Source: Staphylococcus sp. GSSP0090
GTDB taxonomy: Bacteria; Bacillota; Bacilli; Staphylococcales; Staphylococcaceae
Direction of reading: 5' to 3'
Length of the DNA: 64,000 nucleotides
Assembly (NCBI RefSeq): GCF_013391405.1
Contig: NZ_JACBFD010000016.1
Span: forward strand, 17,182-81,181
Below, piece by piece: positions 1 to 9,213 of the stretch. How positions within the stretch are numbered: position 1 is the first letter of the stretch; the number at the start of each line of letters is the position of its first letter. A program made the translations under genes and the position numbers. The notes under the pieces were generated by a model. That model worked only from the letters and a program-made list of their open reading frames with translations, did not search any database and was not told the DNA's origin.

Positions 1-2
1 AA

Positions 3-449
3 TGTGACGTTGCATTAATGAATAATCACAGTATATATGAACCGTTAATGTACTTATATCAATTTGTTAAACCTTTCATTAGTAAGTCTACAGCTATTCA
101 TCAAAACTATATTATTCTAAATGAAGATCAGTCTATTCATCTTTTATTATTTAACGCACCATATCAAAGATTATCATCACAAGATATTCAAAAATTCATT
201 TTGAAAGGAAATCACTTACCAACTCAAACAACCTTGTTCATTCAAACGCTAAACAGAGAACATGGATTTATCGATTACGCACTCCCTGCTTCATTTAATG
301 ATACTTATATCGAAAGATCATTATTGCGTTATATTGAAGATGCCACAATACCCAAAGCTGAAATAAGGCACTACACTTGTTCAGATTCACCGTTACACTT
401 TACTTTACATCATGACGAATTGAAATATATCCGTATTTTACCGTCTTAG
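3..449 (+). CDS. C-terminal part of a probable Rsp-like AraC-family regulator (cut by window edge)
   Basis: The frame is open to the left edge of the window, with codons before the first ATG at 18 also reading through, so this is the 3' end of a longer gene. About 149 residues are visible. The motif LMYLYQFVKPF and the following beta-rich stretch resemble the C-terminal sugar-hydrolase-like half of the large staphylococcal AraC-type regulator Rsp, which in S. aureus lies near gltT and sarZ. The helix-turn-helix part, if present, lies outside the window. The assignment rests on neighbourhood and general look only. A free-standing 143-residue protein from the ATG at 18 is less likely because no ribosome binding site precedes it. 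Confidence 0.5.
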   Translation, partial: CDVALMNNHSIYEPLMYLYQFVKPFISKSTAIHQNYIILNEDQSIHLLLFNAPYQRLSSQDIQKFILKGNHLPTQTTLFIQTLNREHGFIDYALPASFNDTYIERSLLRYIEDATIPKAEIRHYTCSDSPLHFTLHHDELKYIRILPS

Positions 450-604
450 AATGACATCGATGTTGCACTTAACTCGATATATGTCTTCATGCATCAATAT
501 GAAACAGCATATAATTGATGTATCTAAAAATTTCATTTTAACGTGGATTGTTATAGAATATGAGTCATAATAAAAGCAAATCATGCAAAAAGGAGCGTTA
601 GAAA

Positions 605-952
605 TTGAAAAATAGTAAAGTGTTCGCAATTTCATTAAGTGTAATCATGTTAGTTCTGGCTGTTGTGTTAGTCATAATGATGGTTTCAAGTGGACAAAAA
701 GAAACTTATTACGGATACATGAAAGATGCTACCACCGCTGATAAAGTCATAAGTGAAAAAGATCATAAAGTTGAACAGAATGTTAAGCTTCCATCAAAAT
801 CTGATTTTTCACCTAAAAAAGGAGACTTTGTTAAACTAGTAAAATCAGATGGTGATGACACTTATAGCAAAATGGAAGTTGTCGATCACGACGATATTCC
901 ACATGGACTAATGATGAAAATTCATGACATGGGTGAAATGAAAGGTATGTAA
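605..952 (+). CDS. DUF4889-type membrane-anchored small protein
   Basis: A 115-residue protein starts with TTG at 605, 6-7 bases after AAAAAGGAGCG. One N-terminal membrane segment (about residues 8-29) is followed by a charged extracytoplasmic domain containing YYGYMKDATT, KKGDFVKLVKSDGD and the end PHGLMMKIHDM. This pattern matches a staphylococcal family known to me as DUF4889, of unknown function. The C-terminus is rich in Met and His (MMKIHDMGEMKGM), which might bind metal, but that is only an inference. It stands alone and ends at a strong bidirectional hairpin shared with gltT. Confidence 0.7.
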   Translation: MKNSKVFAISLSVIMLVLAVVLVIMMVSSGQKETYYGYMKDATTADKVISEKDHKVEQNVKLPSKSDFSPKKGDFVKLVKSDGDDTYSKMEVVDHDDIPHGLMMKIHDMGEMKGM

Positions 953-978
953 CATATATTTTGATATTCGCCATAAAT

Positions 979-1065
979 AAAATAGCTATGACGCATTGGA
1001 TCATTGTACTGAATCCCAACAGTTGTACTTGGGTTAGTATAATTTGATGTGTCATAGCTATTTTT
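979..1065. terminator. Long inverted repeat, bidirectional terminator
   Basis: The arms AAAATAGCTATGACGCA and TGTGTCATAGCTATTTTT pair, and further pairing (TACT/AGTA, CCCA/TGGG) extends the stem inward. A T-run follows in both directions. It sits between the convergent DUF4889 gene and gltT. Confidence 0.85.
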
Positions 1066-1112
1066 ATATTTTATCTTAAATGTCGCGTATTACTAAACTA
1101 TTAAATTCCTTT

Positions 1113-1212
1113 TCATAAAATGAAAAAGTCGTTCTTTAAAGCAGTGAGACTTTACATTTTCAATTCAGTCATCTACTGCCTAAATGCAAATGTTTCTGAG
1201 TTATCTATTTAT
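1113..1212 (+). repeat. Dispersed staphylococcal intergenic repeat, copy A
   Basis: The core CTTTAAAGCAGTGAGACTTT, then a CATTTTCAATTCAG / CATCTACTGCCTAAAT stretch, recurs with variation at 2725, 26618, 27027 (inverted) and 37508. It lies in the 3' flank of gltT. It contains no ORF. Confidence 0.75.
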
Positions 1213-1280
1213 ATTCTAGACTCACTTTATTAAAACTTCGATTTTTGTTATACAATGTACAATTATTATAATTAAATCAC

Positions 1281-2555
1281 TTAAATTGAATTTAAATAGG
1301 CTTGTCCTTTTTCTTTATCATAAGCATTTTCCCATTTTGCTATAACAACTGTAGACAAGGCATTTCCCATAACATTCACACAGGTTCTAACCATATCTAG
1401 TATACGGTCAACCCCTATAATTAATGCAAGACCTTCTGCTGGCAGACCCATAGAAGTTAATGTCGTAATCAATACTACAATAGAAACGCCTGGCACACCT
1501 GCCATACCTTTGGAAGCTACCATCAAGGTAACCATCAACATGATTTGTTGTCCAATGGACATGTCTATACCGTACATTTGTGCTACAAATAACGCTGCAA
1601 TCGATTGATATAACGCTGATCCATCGAGATTAAAGGTATACCCAATGGGTACGACAAAAGATGTAATGTCTTTTGGTGAGCCAAAGCGTTCCATTTTTTG
1701 CATAATAATAGGCAGTACGGATTCTGAACTAGAAGTTGAAAAAGCTAAAATTAATTCGTTTTTCAATATTTTCATTAAAGCAAAGATACTCACACCACAC
1801 ATTTTTGCAACAATACCTAATACCACAATAACAAAAAATATCATAGCACCTATAACGACCAGTAATAATTTTAATAATGGTATTAATGCTGAGGCGCCAA
1901 ACGTCATTATTGTTGTACAAATAAACGCAAACACCCCTATTGGTGCAAGTTTAAGAATTTTGTTAATCATCCAAAAAACTGCTTCCAATGTACCTGATAA
2001 AAAGTTTTTAACTGGTTCAGCTTTTTGACCTATTGTCGATAAACCAATACCAAAAAATACTGCAAAGAATATGATTGGTAGCAATTCACCGCTTGTCAAA
2101 GCTTCAAATATATTGGTCGGTACAATATTGACAATCGTATCAATAAAATGGTTTCCATATGTAGATTGTTCAGCTACTTTTGCAGAGGTTTCATAATTGC
2201 TTATATCCCCTTTAGGCAATTTGTTGGGGTCTAATCCTACACCCGGTTTGAAAATGTTAGCAAATACAATACCTAACCCAATTGCAATGGTTGTTATAAT
2301 TTCAAAATAAAGTATTGTTTTGAAACCGTAACGACCAACCGTTTTAGATTCACCAACATTTGAAATAGACAAAGCCAATGAACAAAATACTACTGGTATC
2401 ACAATCATTTTTATTAAATTTAAAAAGATGTCCCCAAATGGTTTAATATAATTAGCGATTTCACTATGTCCATAGAGTAATAATCCTACGATGACACCTA
2501 ATACCAAAGCAATCATAACTTGCATTGGTAAACTTATTTTCTTTAGTACCTTCAT
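1281..2555 (-). CDS. gltT: Proton/sodium-glutamate symporter (DAACS family)
   Basis: A 424-residue integral membrane protein of the dicarboxylate/amino acid:cation symporter family imports glutamate or aspartate with Na+ or H+. It shows the family's hallmarks: N-terminal helices, the serine-rich re-entrant loop STSSSESVLP (about residue 275), GYTFNLDGSALYQ (about residue 309) and the second hairpin with SKGMAGVPG. Length is usual for the family. The start ATG at 2555 has a GGGGAGAAA ribosome binding site. It is monocistronic, with a repeat and a bidirectional terminator downstream. In S. aureus gltT also sits beside sarZ and the nar cluster, which supports the symbol. Substrate preference (glutamate versus aspartate) cannot be read from sequence. 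Confidence 0.88.
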   Translation of the reverse strand: MKVLKKISLPMQVMIALVLGVIVGLLLYGHSEIANYIKPFGDIFLNLIKMIVIPVVFCSLALSISNVGESKTVGRYGFKTILYFEIITTIAIGLGIVFANIFKPGVGLDPNKLPKGDISNYETSAKVAEQSTYGNHFIDTIVNIVPTNIFEALTSGELLPIIFFAVFFGIGLSTIGQKAEPVKNFLSGTLEAVFWMINKILKLAPIGVFAFICTTIMTFGASALIPLLKLLLVVIGAMIFFVIVVLGIVAKMCGVSIFALMKILKNELILAFSTSSSESVLPIIMQKMERFGSPKDITSFVVPIGYTFNLDGSALYQSIAALFVAQMYGIDMSIGQQIMLMVTLMVASKGMAGVPGVSIVVLITTLTSMGLPAEGLALIIGVDRILDMVRTCVNVMGNALSTVVIAKWENAYDKEKGQAYLNSI

Positions 2556-2724
2556 GATGTTTCTCCCCTTTTCTAATATCGACTAATTATACCAAATTAA
2601 ATCTTTTTCACATATCTATTTTTTCTACATATTAAAACTTAATACGCTAAAAATAACATAATACATATTTATTTTTTATTTAAGTTACATGAAATTCAAC
2701 TTATGCATAAGAACCCTTTATTTT

Positions 2725-2825
2725 CTTAAAATGAAAAAGTATTTCTTCAAAGCCTTGGGACTTTACATTTTAAATTCAGACATCTACTAACTAATTGAAA
2801 AAGCTCTGAGACATCTATTTACGTC
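2725..2825 (+). repeat. Dispersed intergenic repeat, copy B
   Basis: The sequence ATGAAAAAGTATTTCTTCAA, AGCCTTGGGACTTTACATTT, then CAGACATCTACTAACTAAT and CTGAGACATCTATTTACG, is the same arrangement as copy A at 1113 with roughly one base in seven changed. Confidence 0.7.
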
Positions 2826-2954
2826 CAGTTAAATAAAGTAATTAGTTGTTTAAATTGAATTTTTATCATTACATTTCATATTTGAGTAACATGAAATAGT
2901 TGTGCTACTTCTATATACAAACAAAACATTTTAACAAAATGATTTATTCACAAA

Positions 2955-2995
2955 ATAAGAGAACGAATCCAAAATATACGGATTCGTTCTCTTAT
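2955..2995 (-). terminator. Hairpin terminator of the yxeA-like gene
   Basis: The arms ATAAGAGAACGAATCC and GGATTCGTTCTCTTAT match perfectly over 16 bp with a 9-base loop. It is downstream of the minus-strand gene ending at 3111. Confidence 0.8.
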
Positions 2996-3110
2996 ATTTA
3001 CACATTTAATTTTGAATATGCATGATGCCTAAATGCAATCGACATATCAAATCATTTATGTCCATTGTATTTCAATATTAAGCCTCTTCATACTTCAGGT
3101 TAACTATTAG

Positions 3111-3467
3111 TTAATCTTTGGGTTTGTAATCTTCTTTAAATGCATTGTGTTTCGCATCTTTAACATTCTTATTCGTTTCGCTATCAAAACCTTGAACTAA
3201 TATCCCTTTATTCGTACTAATTGGTTGAACAACATACGTATACTTAGGATCATCTTTAAACTCTACTTTCTTATAATATAATCCCTTTTTGGCACTATAA
3301 AGTGTTTTTTCTGACTTAATTTGTTCTGTTAAATGCTGTTCGTTCATATAATGGTCAACTAACTCCAAATTTTTATGGCCTTGATACGTTCTCATACCAA
3401 AGAAAAATACGATAGCAATAATCAAAGATAAAACCAATAGTCCCATGATTTTAAAAAATGTTTTCAT
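3111..3467 (-). CDS. YxeA-like (DUF1093) secreted or membrane-anchored protein
   Basis: A 118-residue protein has a single N-terminal hydrophobic segment (residues 5-27) and then a small extracytoplasmic domain. The pattern YYKKVEFKDDPKYTYVVQ, then GILVQGFDSETNK, is typical of the YxeA/DUF1093 family of Firmicutes, whose role is unknown. There is no lipobox Cys, so it is probably anchored by an uncleaved signal or secreted. The ATG at 3467 follows AGGAG. It is monocistronic with its own terminator at 2955-2995. Confidence 0.7.
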   Translation of the reverse strand: MKTFFKIMGLLVLSLIIAIVFFFGMRTYQGHKNLELVDHYMNEQHLTEQIKSEKTLYSAKKGLYYKKVEFKDDPKYTYVVQPISTNKGILVQGFDSETNKNVKDAKHNAFKEDYKPKD

Positions 3468-4004
3468 TATTAAACTCCTTCTATTAATACATAACCTTCT
3501 AGCAACAATTACAACTCATAACTGTATCAATCTTTTCCACCTAAACGATAGGTATATATTAAAATCCATAATGTTATTATTATGACTGATTACGATTCAT
3601 TAATAAAGCATTAAAGCACTTTTGTAACAAAATCTTCTTAAATTCAATACGGTTTTTGAGTAAGCTATATCTGTGTATTAAACGGATTTTCTAAAACGAT
3701 TATTCATTTAATGGGACACCGATAAAATGACCAAGCCTGAGACTAATCTTAGCTTTAGATTAACCAAAAGTGCCACTAACTTATATATTTGATAAGTGAA
3801 TTTTTACGCCAACCATAAACTAGCACTTAAGGTTTGAGACTGCATTATTTATATACCAGTCTATGAATTATCTTTTTATACTTTATTTTGTATTATGTAT
3901 TACATATAAAATATTATAACAATCGTTCAAAAGAGGCGCACAACCGTTGCTTGACAATAGACATGGTTCATAATAAGGTTAACTTTCATAAGGGGTGATT
4001 TATA
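3468..4004. other. Intergenic region upstream of sarZ
   Basis: Between the divergent yxeA-like gene and sarZ, about 540 bp lack a credible ORF. A TTGACA at 3951-3956 is a candidate -35 for sarZ, but no good -10 follows at 17 bp (TAAGGT at 3974-3979). Short imperfect hairpins occur near 3770-3840. Confidence 0.4.
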
Positions 4005-4445
4005 ATGGAGGAAAAAGACAACATGCTTGAGCGACAACTATGTTTTCTTTTTTATGTTTCTTCTAAAGAAATAATTAAGAAATATACATCTTATTTAAAA
4101 GAATTCGATTTAACATATACAGGATACATTGTTCTATTGGCAATCGGAGTAGAAGAAAAATTAAATATTAAAACATTAGGCGAACGCGTCTTTCTAGATT
4201 CAGGTACACTTACACCATTATTAAAAAAACTAGAGAAAAAAGGGTACGTGACTAGAACACGTGAAATTGATGATGAGCGAAACTTACAAATAGCGCTTAC
4301 GTCACAAGGTAAGGATATTAAAGAACCACTTTCTAACATATCTAAACAGGTCTTTGGTGAATTTGATATGGAAATTGATGAAGCCATTGATTTAAAAGAA
4401 ACATTACAACATTTTGTAAACAAGCATTTCCAAAAAAATATTTAA
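4005..4445 (+). CDS. sarZ: MarR/SarA-family redox-sensing regulator SarZ
   Basis: A 146-residue winged-helix regulator of the MarR type. The N-terminus carries the single cysteine Cys13 in [18 protein letters not shown], the position of the oxidation- and thiol-sensing Cys of S. aureus SarZ. The DNA-binding core [20 protein letters not shown] (about residues 58-78) and the wing with [11 protein letters not shown] are close to the SarZ sequence I remember. SarZ controls virulence, metabolic and oxidative-stress genes. The ATG at 4005 is chosen because AAGGGGTGA precedes it and it places the Cys at residue 13. A second in-frame ATG at 4023 lacks a binding site. The gene is monocistronic with a terminator-like hairpin at 4455-4510. 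Confidence 0.88.
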   Translation: MEEKDNMLERQLCFLFYVSSKEIIKKYTSYLKEFDLTYTGYIVLLAIGVEEKLNIKTLGERVFLDSGTLTPLLKKLEKKGYVTRTREIDDERNLQIALTSQGKDIKEPLSNISKQVFGEFDMEIDEAIDLKETLQHFVNKHFQKNI

Positions 4446-4454
4446 TCTACGATG

Positions 4455-4510
4455 GATAAGTTAAAGTTAGAAGTACATATTATATTTATTTTTGACTTTA
4501 CTTATCTTTT
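4455..4510 (+). terminator. Probable sarZ terminator
   Basis: GATAAGTTAAAGT pairs with ACTTTACTTATC (one bulge) across a 27-base loop and is followed by TTTT. The long loop makes it only moderately convincing. Confidence 0.5.
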
Positions 4511-4614
4511 GTAATTACCACTAAGCTATCATTTTTACGGTAGTATTTTATAAATTAATATAACTTTATTTGATAAGCGCCCTATTCTAAGAGGTGTTTT
4601 TTTATGTTCAATGC

Positions 4615-4650
4615 TTTGACTTTGACTTTCTTTGACTATTGTATTATAAT
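4615..4650 (+). promoter_or_regulatory. CtsR operator overlapping the hsp20 promoter
   Basis: TTTGACTTTCTTTGACT at 4621-4637 is, on the other strand, AGTCAAAGAAAGTCAAA, an exact fit to the CtsR heptad repeat (RGTCAAA-N3-RGTCAAA). A third overlapping heptad starts at 4615. The -35 TTGACT (4622-4627) lies inside the operator, and TATAAT follows 17 bp later at 4645-4650. This predicts repression by CtsR and induction by heat. Confidence 0.85.
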
Positions 4651-4683
4651 ACAGTTGTAAGGTTAAAGGAGAGGTGATTAGAG

Positions 4684-5052
4684 ATGATACAAACAACTAA
4701 CAATCTACCCCAAGATTTATTAAACAATTTATTATCAGACCATCACGAATTCAAAGTAAATGTTTATCAATCAGATAATCAATACACAGTGGAAGCTGAA
4801 CTTCCTGGTTATCAAAAAGAACAAATTTCAATTAACTATGAAGAAAAAACACTAACAATTACTGCAAAACAATCAGAAACAGAAACAAGTGAAGTGACGT
4901 ATCTAACTAAAGAGCGTATGAAAGACGAACAAAGTAGACAATTTATATTCAAAAACATTGATACCAATGGAATTAAGGCGTCAATGCATGATGGCATATT
5001 ATCTGTGACGCTTCCAATCAAACAAACAAAAACACAAATTTCAATTGACTAA
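4684..5052 (+). CDS. Small heat-shock protein Hsp20 (first copy)
   Basis: A 122-residue alpha-crystallin-domain chaperone. The domain runs from about residue 18 to 110, with VEAELPGYQKEQISINYEEKT as beta strands and the conserved end DGILSVTLP. The N-terminal arm is short. Such proteins hold unfolding proteins in an ATP-independent way in the cytoplasm. The ATG at 4684 follows AAAGGAGAGGTGA. It is the first gene of a two-gene unit behind a CtsR-type operator, with the second hsp20 34 bp downstream. The 22 bases at 4789-4810 are identical to 5239-5260 in the second copy, which supports tandem duplication. Confidence 0.9.
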   Translation: MIQTTNNLPQDLLNNLLSDHHEFKVNVYQSDNQYTVEAELPGYQKEQISINYEEKTLTITAKQSETETSEVTYLTKERMKDEQSRQFIFKNIDTNGIKASMHDGILSVTLPIKQTKTQISID

Positions 5053-5085
5053 ATTTTTATAAAATAATATTTAAAGGAGAGATGT

Positions 5086-5523
5086 ATGATGGCTTTTGAT
5101 ATGAGACCATTTAACAATTCATTTTTCGAAGGGAATCCTGGCGATTTATTTAAAGATTTTGGACGTCAATTTTTCGAACAATTCCCAGATAGTACAAGCA
5201 TAACCTCAGATGTAAAAGAACTCGATCATGCTTATGTCGTGGAAGCTGAACTTCCTGGTTTCCAAAAAGAAAATATCAGTTTACAATTTGAAAATAATGT
5301 TTTAACTATTGAAGGTAAACAAGTTATTGAAAACAATGAGCAAGATGAAGCAGGTCGTCTAATTCATCAAGAACGTAGTACGAGCAATGTCAAACGTCAA
5401 TATCCATTTGAAAATGTTGACGAAACTGCAATTAAAGCTTCGTATGAAAATGGTATGCTAAATGTAACATTACCTAAAAAAGAACAAGAAGATCGCACTT
5501 CATCTAATATTCAAATAGATTAA
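5086..5523 (+). CDS. Small heat-shock protein Hsp20 (second copy)
   Basis: A 145-residue Hsp20 with a longer N-terminal arm (FDMRPFNNSFFEGNPGDLF, FGRQFFEQFP) than the upstream copy. The alpha-crystallin domain runs from about residue 38 to 134, with VVEAELPGFQKENIS and NGMLNVTLPKKEQE. The start may be 5086 or the adjacent ATG at 5089; GGAGAGATGT precedes both. It is co-transcribed with the first hsp20 from the CtsR-controlled promoter and ends at the bidirectional hairpin at 5570. From memory S. aureus has one hsp20 here, so the pair may be a lineage-specific duplication followed by divergence of the N-terminal arms. Confidence 0.9.
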   Translation: MMAFDMRPFNNSFFEGNPGDLFKDFGRQFFEQFPDSTSITSDVKELDHAYVVEAELPGFQKENISLQFENNVLTIEGKQVIENNEQDEAGRLIHQERSTSNVKRQYPFENVDETAIKASYENGMLNVTLPKKEQEDRTSSNIQID

Positions 5524-5569
5524 TGAGCATATACACACTCATTAGAAAATTGTTGATAGTATAAATCAT

Positions 5570-5607
5570 AACGGCAGAGACACCACTTAGGTGAATCTGC
5601 CGTTTTT
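5570..5607. terminator. Bidirectional terminator between hsp20 and narT
   Basis: AACGGCAGA and TCTGCCGTTTTTT form the stem, with a smaller inner CACC/GGTG pair. The genes on either side converge. Confidence 0.8.
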
Positions 5608-5610
5608 TCA

Positions 5611-6777
5611 TTATATTGATAAATTGAATTTTTCACGTTTCGTAATATGAACCATCGTAATTAAAGCAATGACTCCGACAATAGCTAATAAAATAAATGA
5701 AAGATGACTTGTACCTGTAACACTTGTCACATAGGATATGACTAACGGTGGGAAAAATCCTCCCAATCCTCCCATCATAGACACAATACCATTCGCCGAA
5801 CCAGCTTCTTTGCCAAAATAGAATGGCACCAATTTAAATATTAATCCATTACCGATGCCAGCACACATGCTAATGAGTAAGCAGCCTATTGTAAATAAAA
5901 CAATATGGCTTGATAAACCGAGCATGATCGCCCCAACAATCATCAATATAAAATCAAAGATGAGTAAAGCTACGGCATTAAATTTATCCCCTAAAATACC
6001 ACCTAATGGTCTTAGAAAAGTTGCTAATGCAATGAAGATACCCGCTCTGATACCTGCATCAACTTCACTTATACCAAAATTTTGAACTAAAAAGTTTGGT
6101 AAAAATAAACCAAAAGCAACGAATGAACCAAAGGTAATAAAATACCAAAGCGATAAATAATATAACCTCAAATCTTTCAATAATTTTTTATATTGCTTCA
6201 TTAATGGTACTTTTATTTTTGGCTCTTTGGCATCACCTAATAGAAACATAAATATTGCAAACAATAAGATGACAATTAAGTAGCCTCTAACCGTTGTTTG
6301 CCATCCCACAATTCCTGCAATCGGAGGTGCTAAAAAAGAAGAAATTGCGGTACCTATATTCCCCATTCCATAAATACCATTTGCTAACCCAACTCTTTCT
6401 TTAGGAAAATATTTAGGTATAGACGTTACACCAACAGAAAATACCGCCCCTCCAATACCAAGAAAGAAGCCAGAAGCCATCAACATACTTGGTGACTGCG
6501 CTTGACTTAAAAAATAAATGGGAAATAGTAATATGATAAAACTACAGAAAAATACCCATTTCGCGCCAATAATATTTGTTAGATATCCAAATGGCACTCT
6601 TAAAACAGAACCTAATATCACAGGTATCGCTAAAATGATAGATAATTGACTATCTGTTACTTGGACGTCCTGTGAAATGTATGGCATGAGTGGCGCAATG
6701 ATACTCCATGCCATGAATCCCACTACAAGGCTTAAAGATTGCAGTGTAAGCTGAAAACCACCACTTGCTTTATTCAT
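5611..6777 (-). CDS. narT: Nitrate/nitrite transporter NarT (NarK family MFS)
   Basis: A 388-residue major facilitator of about 12 membrane segments. It carries the nitrate/nitrite-porter signature region [38 protein letters not shown] (about residues 104-142) and a second Gly-rich motif [18 protein letters not shown] (about residue 329). Family members import nitrate and export nitrite during nitrate respiration. The ATG at 6777 follows AAGGTGAATTG. The promoter region holds TATAAT at 6929-6934 (minus) and an NreC-like inverted repeat at 6958-6973. It is converged on by hsp20 and separated from nreC by about 720 bp, as in S. aureus and S. carnosus. Confidence 0.9.
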   Translation of the reverse strand: MNKASGGFQLTLQSLSLVVGFMAWSIIAPLMPYISQDVQVTDSQLSIILAIPVILGSVLRVPFGYLTNIIGAKWVFFCSFIILLFPIYFLSQAQSPSMLMASGFFLGIGGAVFSVGVTSIPKYFPKERVGLANGIYGMGNIGTAISSFLAPPIAGIVGWQTTVRGYLIVILLFAIFMFLLGDAKEPKIKVPLMKQYKKLLKDLRLYYLSLWYFITFGSFVAFGLFLPNFLVQNFGISEVDAGIRAGIFIALATFLRPLGGILGDKFNAVALLIFDFILMIVGAIMLGLSSHIVLFTIGCLLISMCAGIGNGLIFKLVPFYFGKEAGSANGIVSMMGGLGGFFPPLVISYVTSVTGTSHLSFILLAIVGVIALITMVHITKREKFNLSI

Positions 6778-6928
6778 TCAATTCACCTTCATTTTAAATT
6801 TATGATAATGACCAACAAACTACAAATGTTCTAGTTGTTTTACGTTCATTTATCGACTAAACATTTAAACGGGTGCAATATGATTTAGTCAAAAGTGTTG
6901 TTCTTTGCAGTATGTTGGCTACAATTAC

Positions 6929-6973
6929 ATTATAAAATCATTGTGAAAAGTTGAACATAAGGAGTATCCCTTA
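6929..6973 (-). promoter_or_regulatory. narT promoter with NreC-like site
   Basis: On the minus strand, TAAGGGATACTCCTTA (6958-6973) is an inverted repeat resembling the NreC consensus TAGGGN4CCCTA. TATAAT lies at 6929-6934. The centre-to-centre distance is 34 bp, the same as upstream of narG. Confidence 0.65.
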
Positions 6974-7260
6974 AGCCATTGCATATTTCCCCTTATTTAA
7001 AGTACCTTTTATATATTAGTTTCCCTTTTATTTTCAATACGTTAGACGAAGGACATCAATCAAATATATGATCGTATCCACTTTATTTAGTAAGCAATGA
7101 TTTCATATCAATCCCTTTTATCCAATGATTTATTTAACAACATAAGCACCACCATTACTCAATCGAAATATTATTGTATTGGGTTGTAATTTACACCATT
7201 GCCTAAGAGAATAATACTGGGACAAGATTAGAGGCTGATGTGTTACCCTTGGAAAGCAGA

Positions 7261-7300
7261 CAAAAAAACTGCCAACAAAGTCAGAACCTTTGTCGACAGT
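7261..7300 (-). terminator. nreC (nar-nre operon) terminator
   Basis: On the minus strand ACTGTCGACAAAG pairs with CTTTGTTGGCAGT (with one G-T pair and a mismatch), followed by TTTTTTT. Near-identical hairpins follow the yceI-like gene (30019) and the MFS gene (35547). Confidence 0.8.
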
Positions 7301-7496
7301 AGGAATCTCAGATATACATATATATTTGAGTCTCAATAGCTGTATTCGTAATATATGATTGTAGTAAAAAATACAAATCTGTATACTTCATATGATGCTG
7401 TTCATAAATAAAAACATACGCGTATTTATGCATGTTTATTTGATTTAGATTTCTTGCTTATTCGCTTTTTCAATAAAGTCTTAATTAATCATCACT

Positions 7497-8150
7497 TTAA
7501 AAGTCAACCAACTTTTTCTTCATAGCATATTCGACTAATTCTGGTTTTGATTTTAATTCTAATTTTTGCATAATATGTGTTTTATGTGCTTCTACTGTTT
7601 TCACCGATACAAAAAGTTTTTCAGCAATATCTTTATTCCCATACCCTTTGGCAATTAATGGTAAGATTTCTATTTCTCGTTTAGACAAAATTTTAAAAGG
7701 ATCTGTAGTAGCTGAATGATCATTTGCTGAATTATTTACAAATTCATTTACCAATGATGTCGTCAGTTTCATATCCACATAAGTTTCACCTTTATAAACA
7801 GTTCTAATTGCCAATATCAATTGCTCATCTGGAGCATTTTTTAATATATAGCCCTTGGCACCATTTTTTAAAACGTGAAATAGGTATTCTTCATCATCAT
7901 ACATGGTTAAGATTAATATTTTCGTTTCTGGAAAACTTTCTGATATTTTGCTTGTTGCGATCAGTCCCGACTCACCTGGTGGCATACTTAAATCCATAAT
8001 AAGGACATCTGGTTTATGCTTTAATACTTTTTGATAAGCTTCTACACCATCCGCAGCAGTTCCAACTACTTCCATATCATCTTGATAATTTAATATCATT
8101 GAAAATCCCGTACGCACAACTGCATGATCATCCGCAATAACTATTCTCAA
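7497..8150 (-). CDS. nreC: Oxygen-responsive response regulator NreC
   Basis: A 217-residue NarL/FixJ-type regulator. The receiver domain has Asp7/Asp8, phospho-acceptor Asp53 in [13 protein letters not shown], and the Thr/Lys switch residues ([19 protein letters not shown]). The LuxR-type helix-turn-helix follows at about residues 150-210 ([36 protein letters not shown]). Phosphorylated by NreB under low oxygen, NreC activates narG, narT and nir promoters in S. carnosus and S. aureus. It is the last gene of the narGHJI-nreABC run, 19 bp after nreB, with AAGGAGAAATT before the start. Its terminator is at 7261-7300. Confidence 0.93.
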   Translation of the reverse strand: MRIVIADDHAVVRTGFSMILNYQDDMEVVGTAADGVEAYQKVLKHKPDVLIMDLSMPPGESGLIATSKISESFPETKILILTMYDDEEYLFHVLKNGAKGYILKNAPDEQLILAIRTVYKGETYVDMKLTTSLVNEFVNNSANDHSATTDPFKILSKREIEILPLIAKGYGNKDIAEKLFVSVKTVEAHKTHIMQKLELKSKPELVEYAMKKKLVDF

Positions 8151-8169
8151 ATTAATTTCTCCTTATCAC

Positions 8170-9204
8170 CTAAATTGGCACCTCAAGTGTCACAATTGTA
8201 CCTTTACCTAATTGTGTGTCTATAGTAACTTCTGCATTTACGAGCTCAGCGCGTTCTCGCATGCCATAAAGTCCTAACCCAGTACCTTCAGGTTGATCTG
8301 TCTTGATAAATCCTCTACCTCTATCTATAACTTCGGCGATTAATTTCTGATTACATACATGCACTTCTATATCAACTTGATCCACATTTGCATATTTTAT
8401 CGCATTAAATAAGGCTTCTTGAACGATTCTATAGACAACTGTTTCTATCTCACTATCAAACCGATTCGTCGCTAAATTGGACAGATAAGTAATTTTAATA
8501 CCATAATTTGTTTCAACTTGTTTAAAATACGTTTTAAAAGCCGCATCTAACCCTAAATCATCTAATGATGAAGGTCGTAATTCCACTGATAAATTACGAA
8601 TATCATCAATTAATTTGGACATTAGACCTTCAATACGCTTGGAATCACTTAATAATTGATCAATGTCTTGTTGATATTTTAAAAGTCGTAATTCAACATC
8701 AATATTTAATAATTCTTGAACAACACTATCATGTAACTCTCGAGAAATACGTTTTCTTTCATTTTCTTGTGCGAAAATGGTTTTCTGCATCATTTTACGT
8801 TGATACATCTTGTCATGTCTCTCTATTTGTGGTGATACATTTTGAAGCGTAAATGCTTTAACACCATTGACCTCATCAATCATTTGATACGTTGCGGTAA
8901 AAGGTTCAACTGTACCATATATTGTCTTCATAAATACTTGAAAACTTGTATTACCTACTGTTTCAGCTTCTAAAAAGCATTGTTTACAAGATTGTAAATC
9001 AAATTCATTTGTATAACCTTCACAATGATTGCAAATCGCATTGGTCATACCTTCATAATCATTATCAAGCGCAATGATATCATTTGCAGCCTGATTCATA
9101 GCAATAACCTGTCCTTGATTATCTACAAACACTATTTTTTCACTGGTATGATTAAAATATTGCATCAATAAGTTATTCATATCTAATTCATGATTGACAT
9201 TCAT
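8170..9204 (-). CDS. nreB: Oxygen-sensing histidine kinase NreB
   Basis: A cytoplasmic kinase of 344 residues, counted from the ATG at 9204, which follows TTAGGTGATGG and aligns with known NreB starts; in-frame GTG and ATG codons at 9213 and 9210 are alternatives. A PAS-like domain carries four cysteines, Cys58, Cys61, Cys73 and Cys76 (CNHCEGY, CKQC). These are the ligands of the oxygen-labile [4Fe-4S] cluster in the family. HisKA_3 follows with the phospho-acceptor His158 in [12 protein letters not shown], and then HATPase with [15 protein letters not shown]. No membrane segments are present, as expected. Only NreB with an intact cluster is inactive, so anaerobiosis switches nitrate genes on. 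Confidence 0.93.
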   Translation of the reverse strand: MNVNHELDMNNLLMQYFNHTSEKIVFVDNQGQVIAMNQAANDIIALDNDYEGMTNAICNHCEGYTNEFDLQSCKQCFLEAETVGNTSFQVFMKTIYGTVEPFTATYQMIDEVNGVKAFTLQNVSPQIERHDKMYQRKMMQKTIFAQENERKRISRELHDSVVQELLNIDVELRLLKYQQDIDQLLSDSKRIEGLMSKLIDDIRNLSVELRPSSLDDLGLDAAFKTYFKQVETNYGIKITYLSNLATNRFDSEIETVVYRIVQEALFNAIKYANVDQVDIEVHVCNQKLIAEVIDRGRGFIKTDQPEGTGLGLYGMRERAELVNAEVTIDTQLGKGTIVTLEVPI

Positions 9205-9213
9205 TACCATCAC

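Larger units (their letters stand above)
2556..3110. other. Intergenic region between gltT and the yxeA-like gene
   Basis: This holds the gltT promoter region, repeat copy B and a hairpin at 2955-2995. I saw no convincing ORF. Confidence 0.6.
6778..7496. other. Intergenic region narT-nreC
   Basis: About 720 bp hold the narT promoter (near 6929-6975) and the nreC terminator (7268-7300). A 68-codon open frame at 7130-7336 (minus) overlaps the terminator hairpin and looks spurious. I recognise nothing else. Confidence 0.6.

Noticed and set aside
1645..2028. A 127-codon frame opposite gltT
   Set aside because: It is fully antisense to a well-supported transporter gene and has no ribosome binding site or recognisable domain.
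3727..3890. A sixth copy of the dispersed repeat
   Set aside because: Only short pieces such as GCCTGAGAC resemble the repeat; the diagnostic core CTTTAAAGCAGTG and CATCTACTGCC is missing.
7130..7336. A 68-codon frame between nreC and narT
   Set aside because: It covers the terminator hairpin of the nar-nre operon and has no good ribosome binding site; composition is not protein-like.
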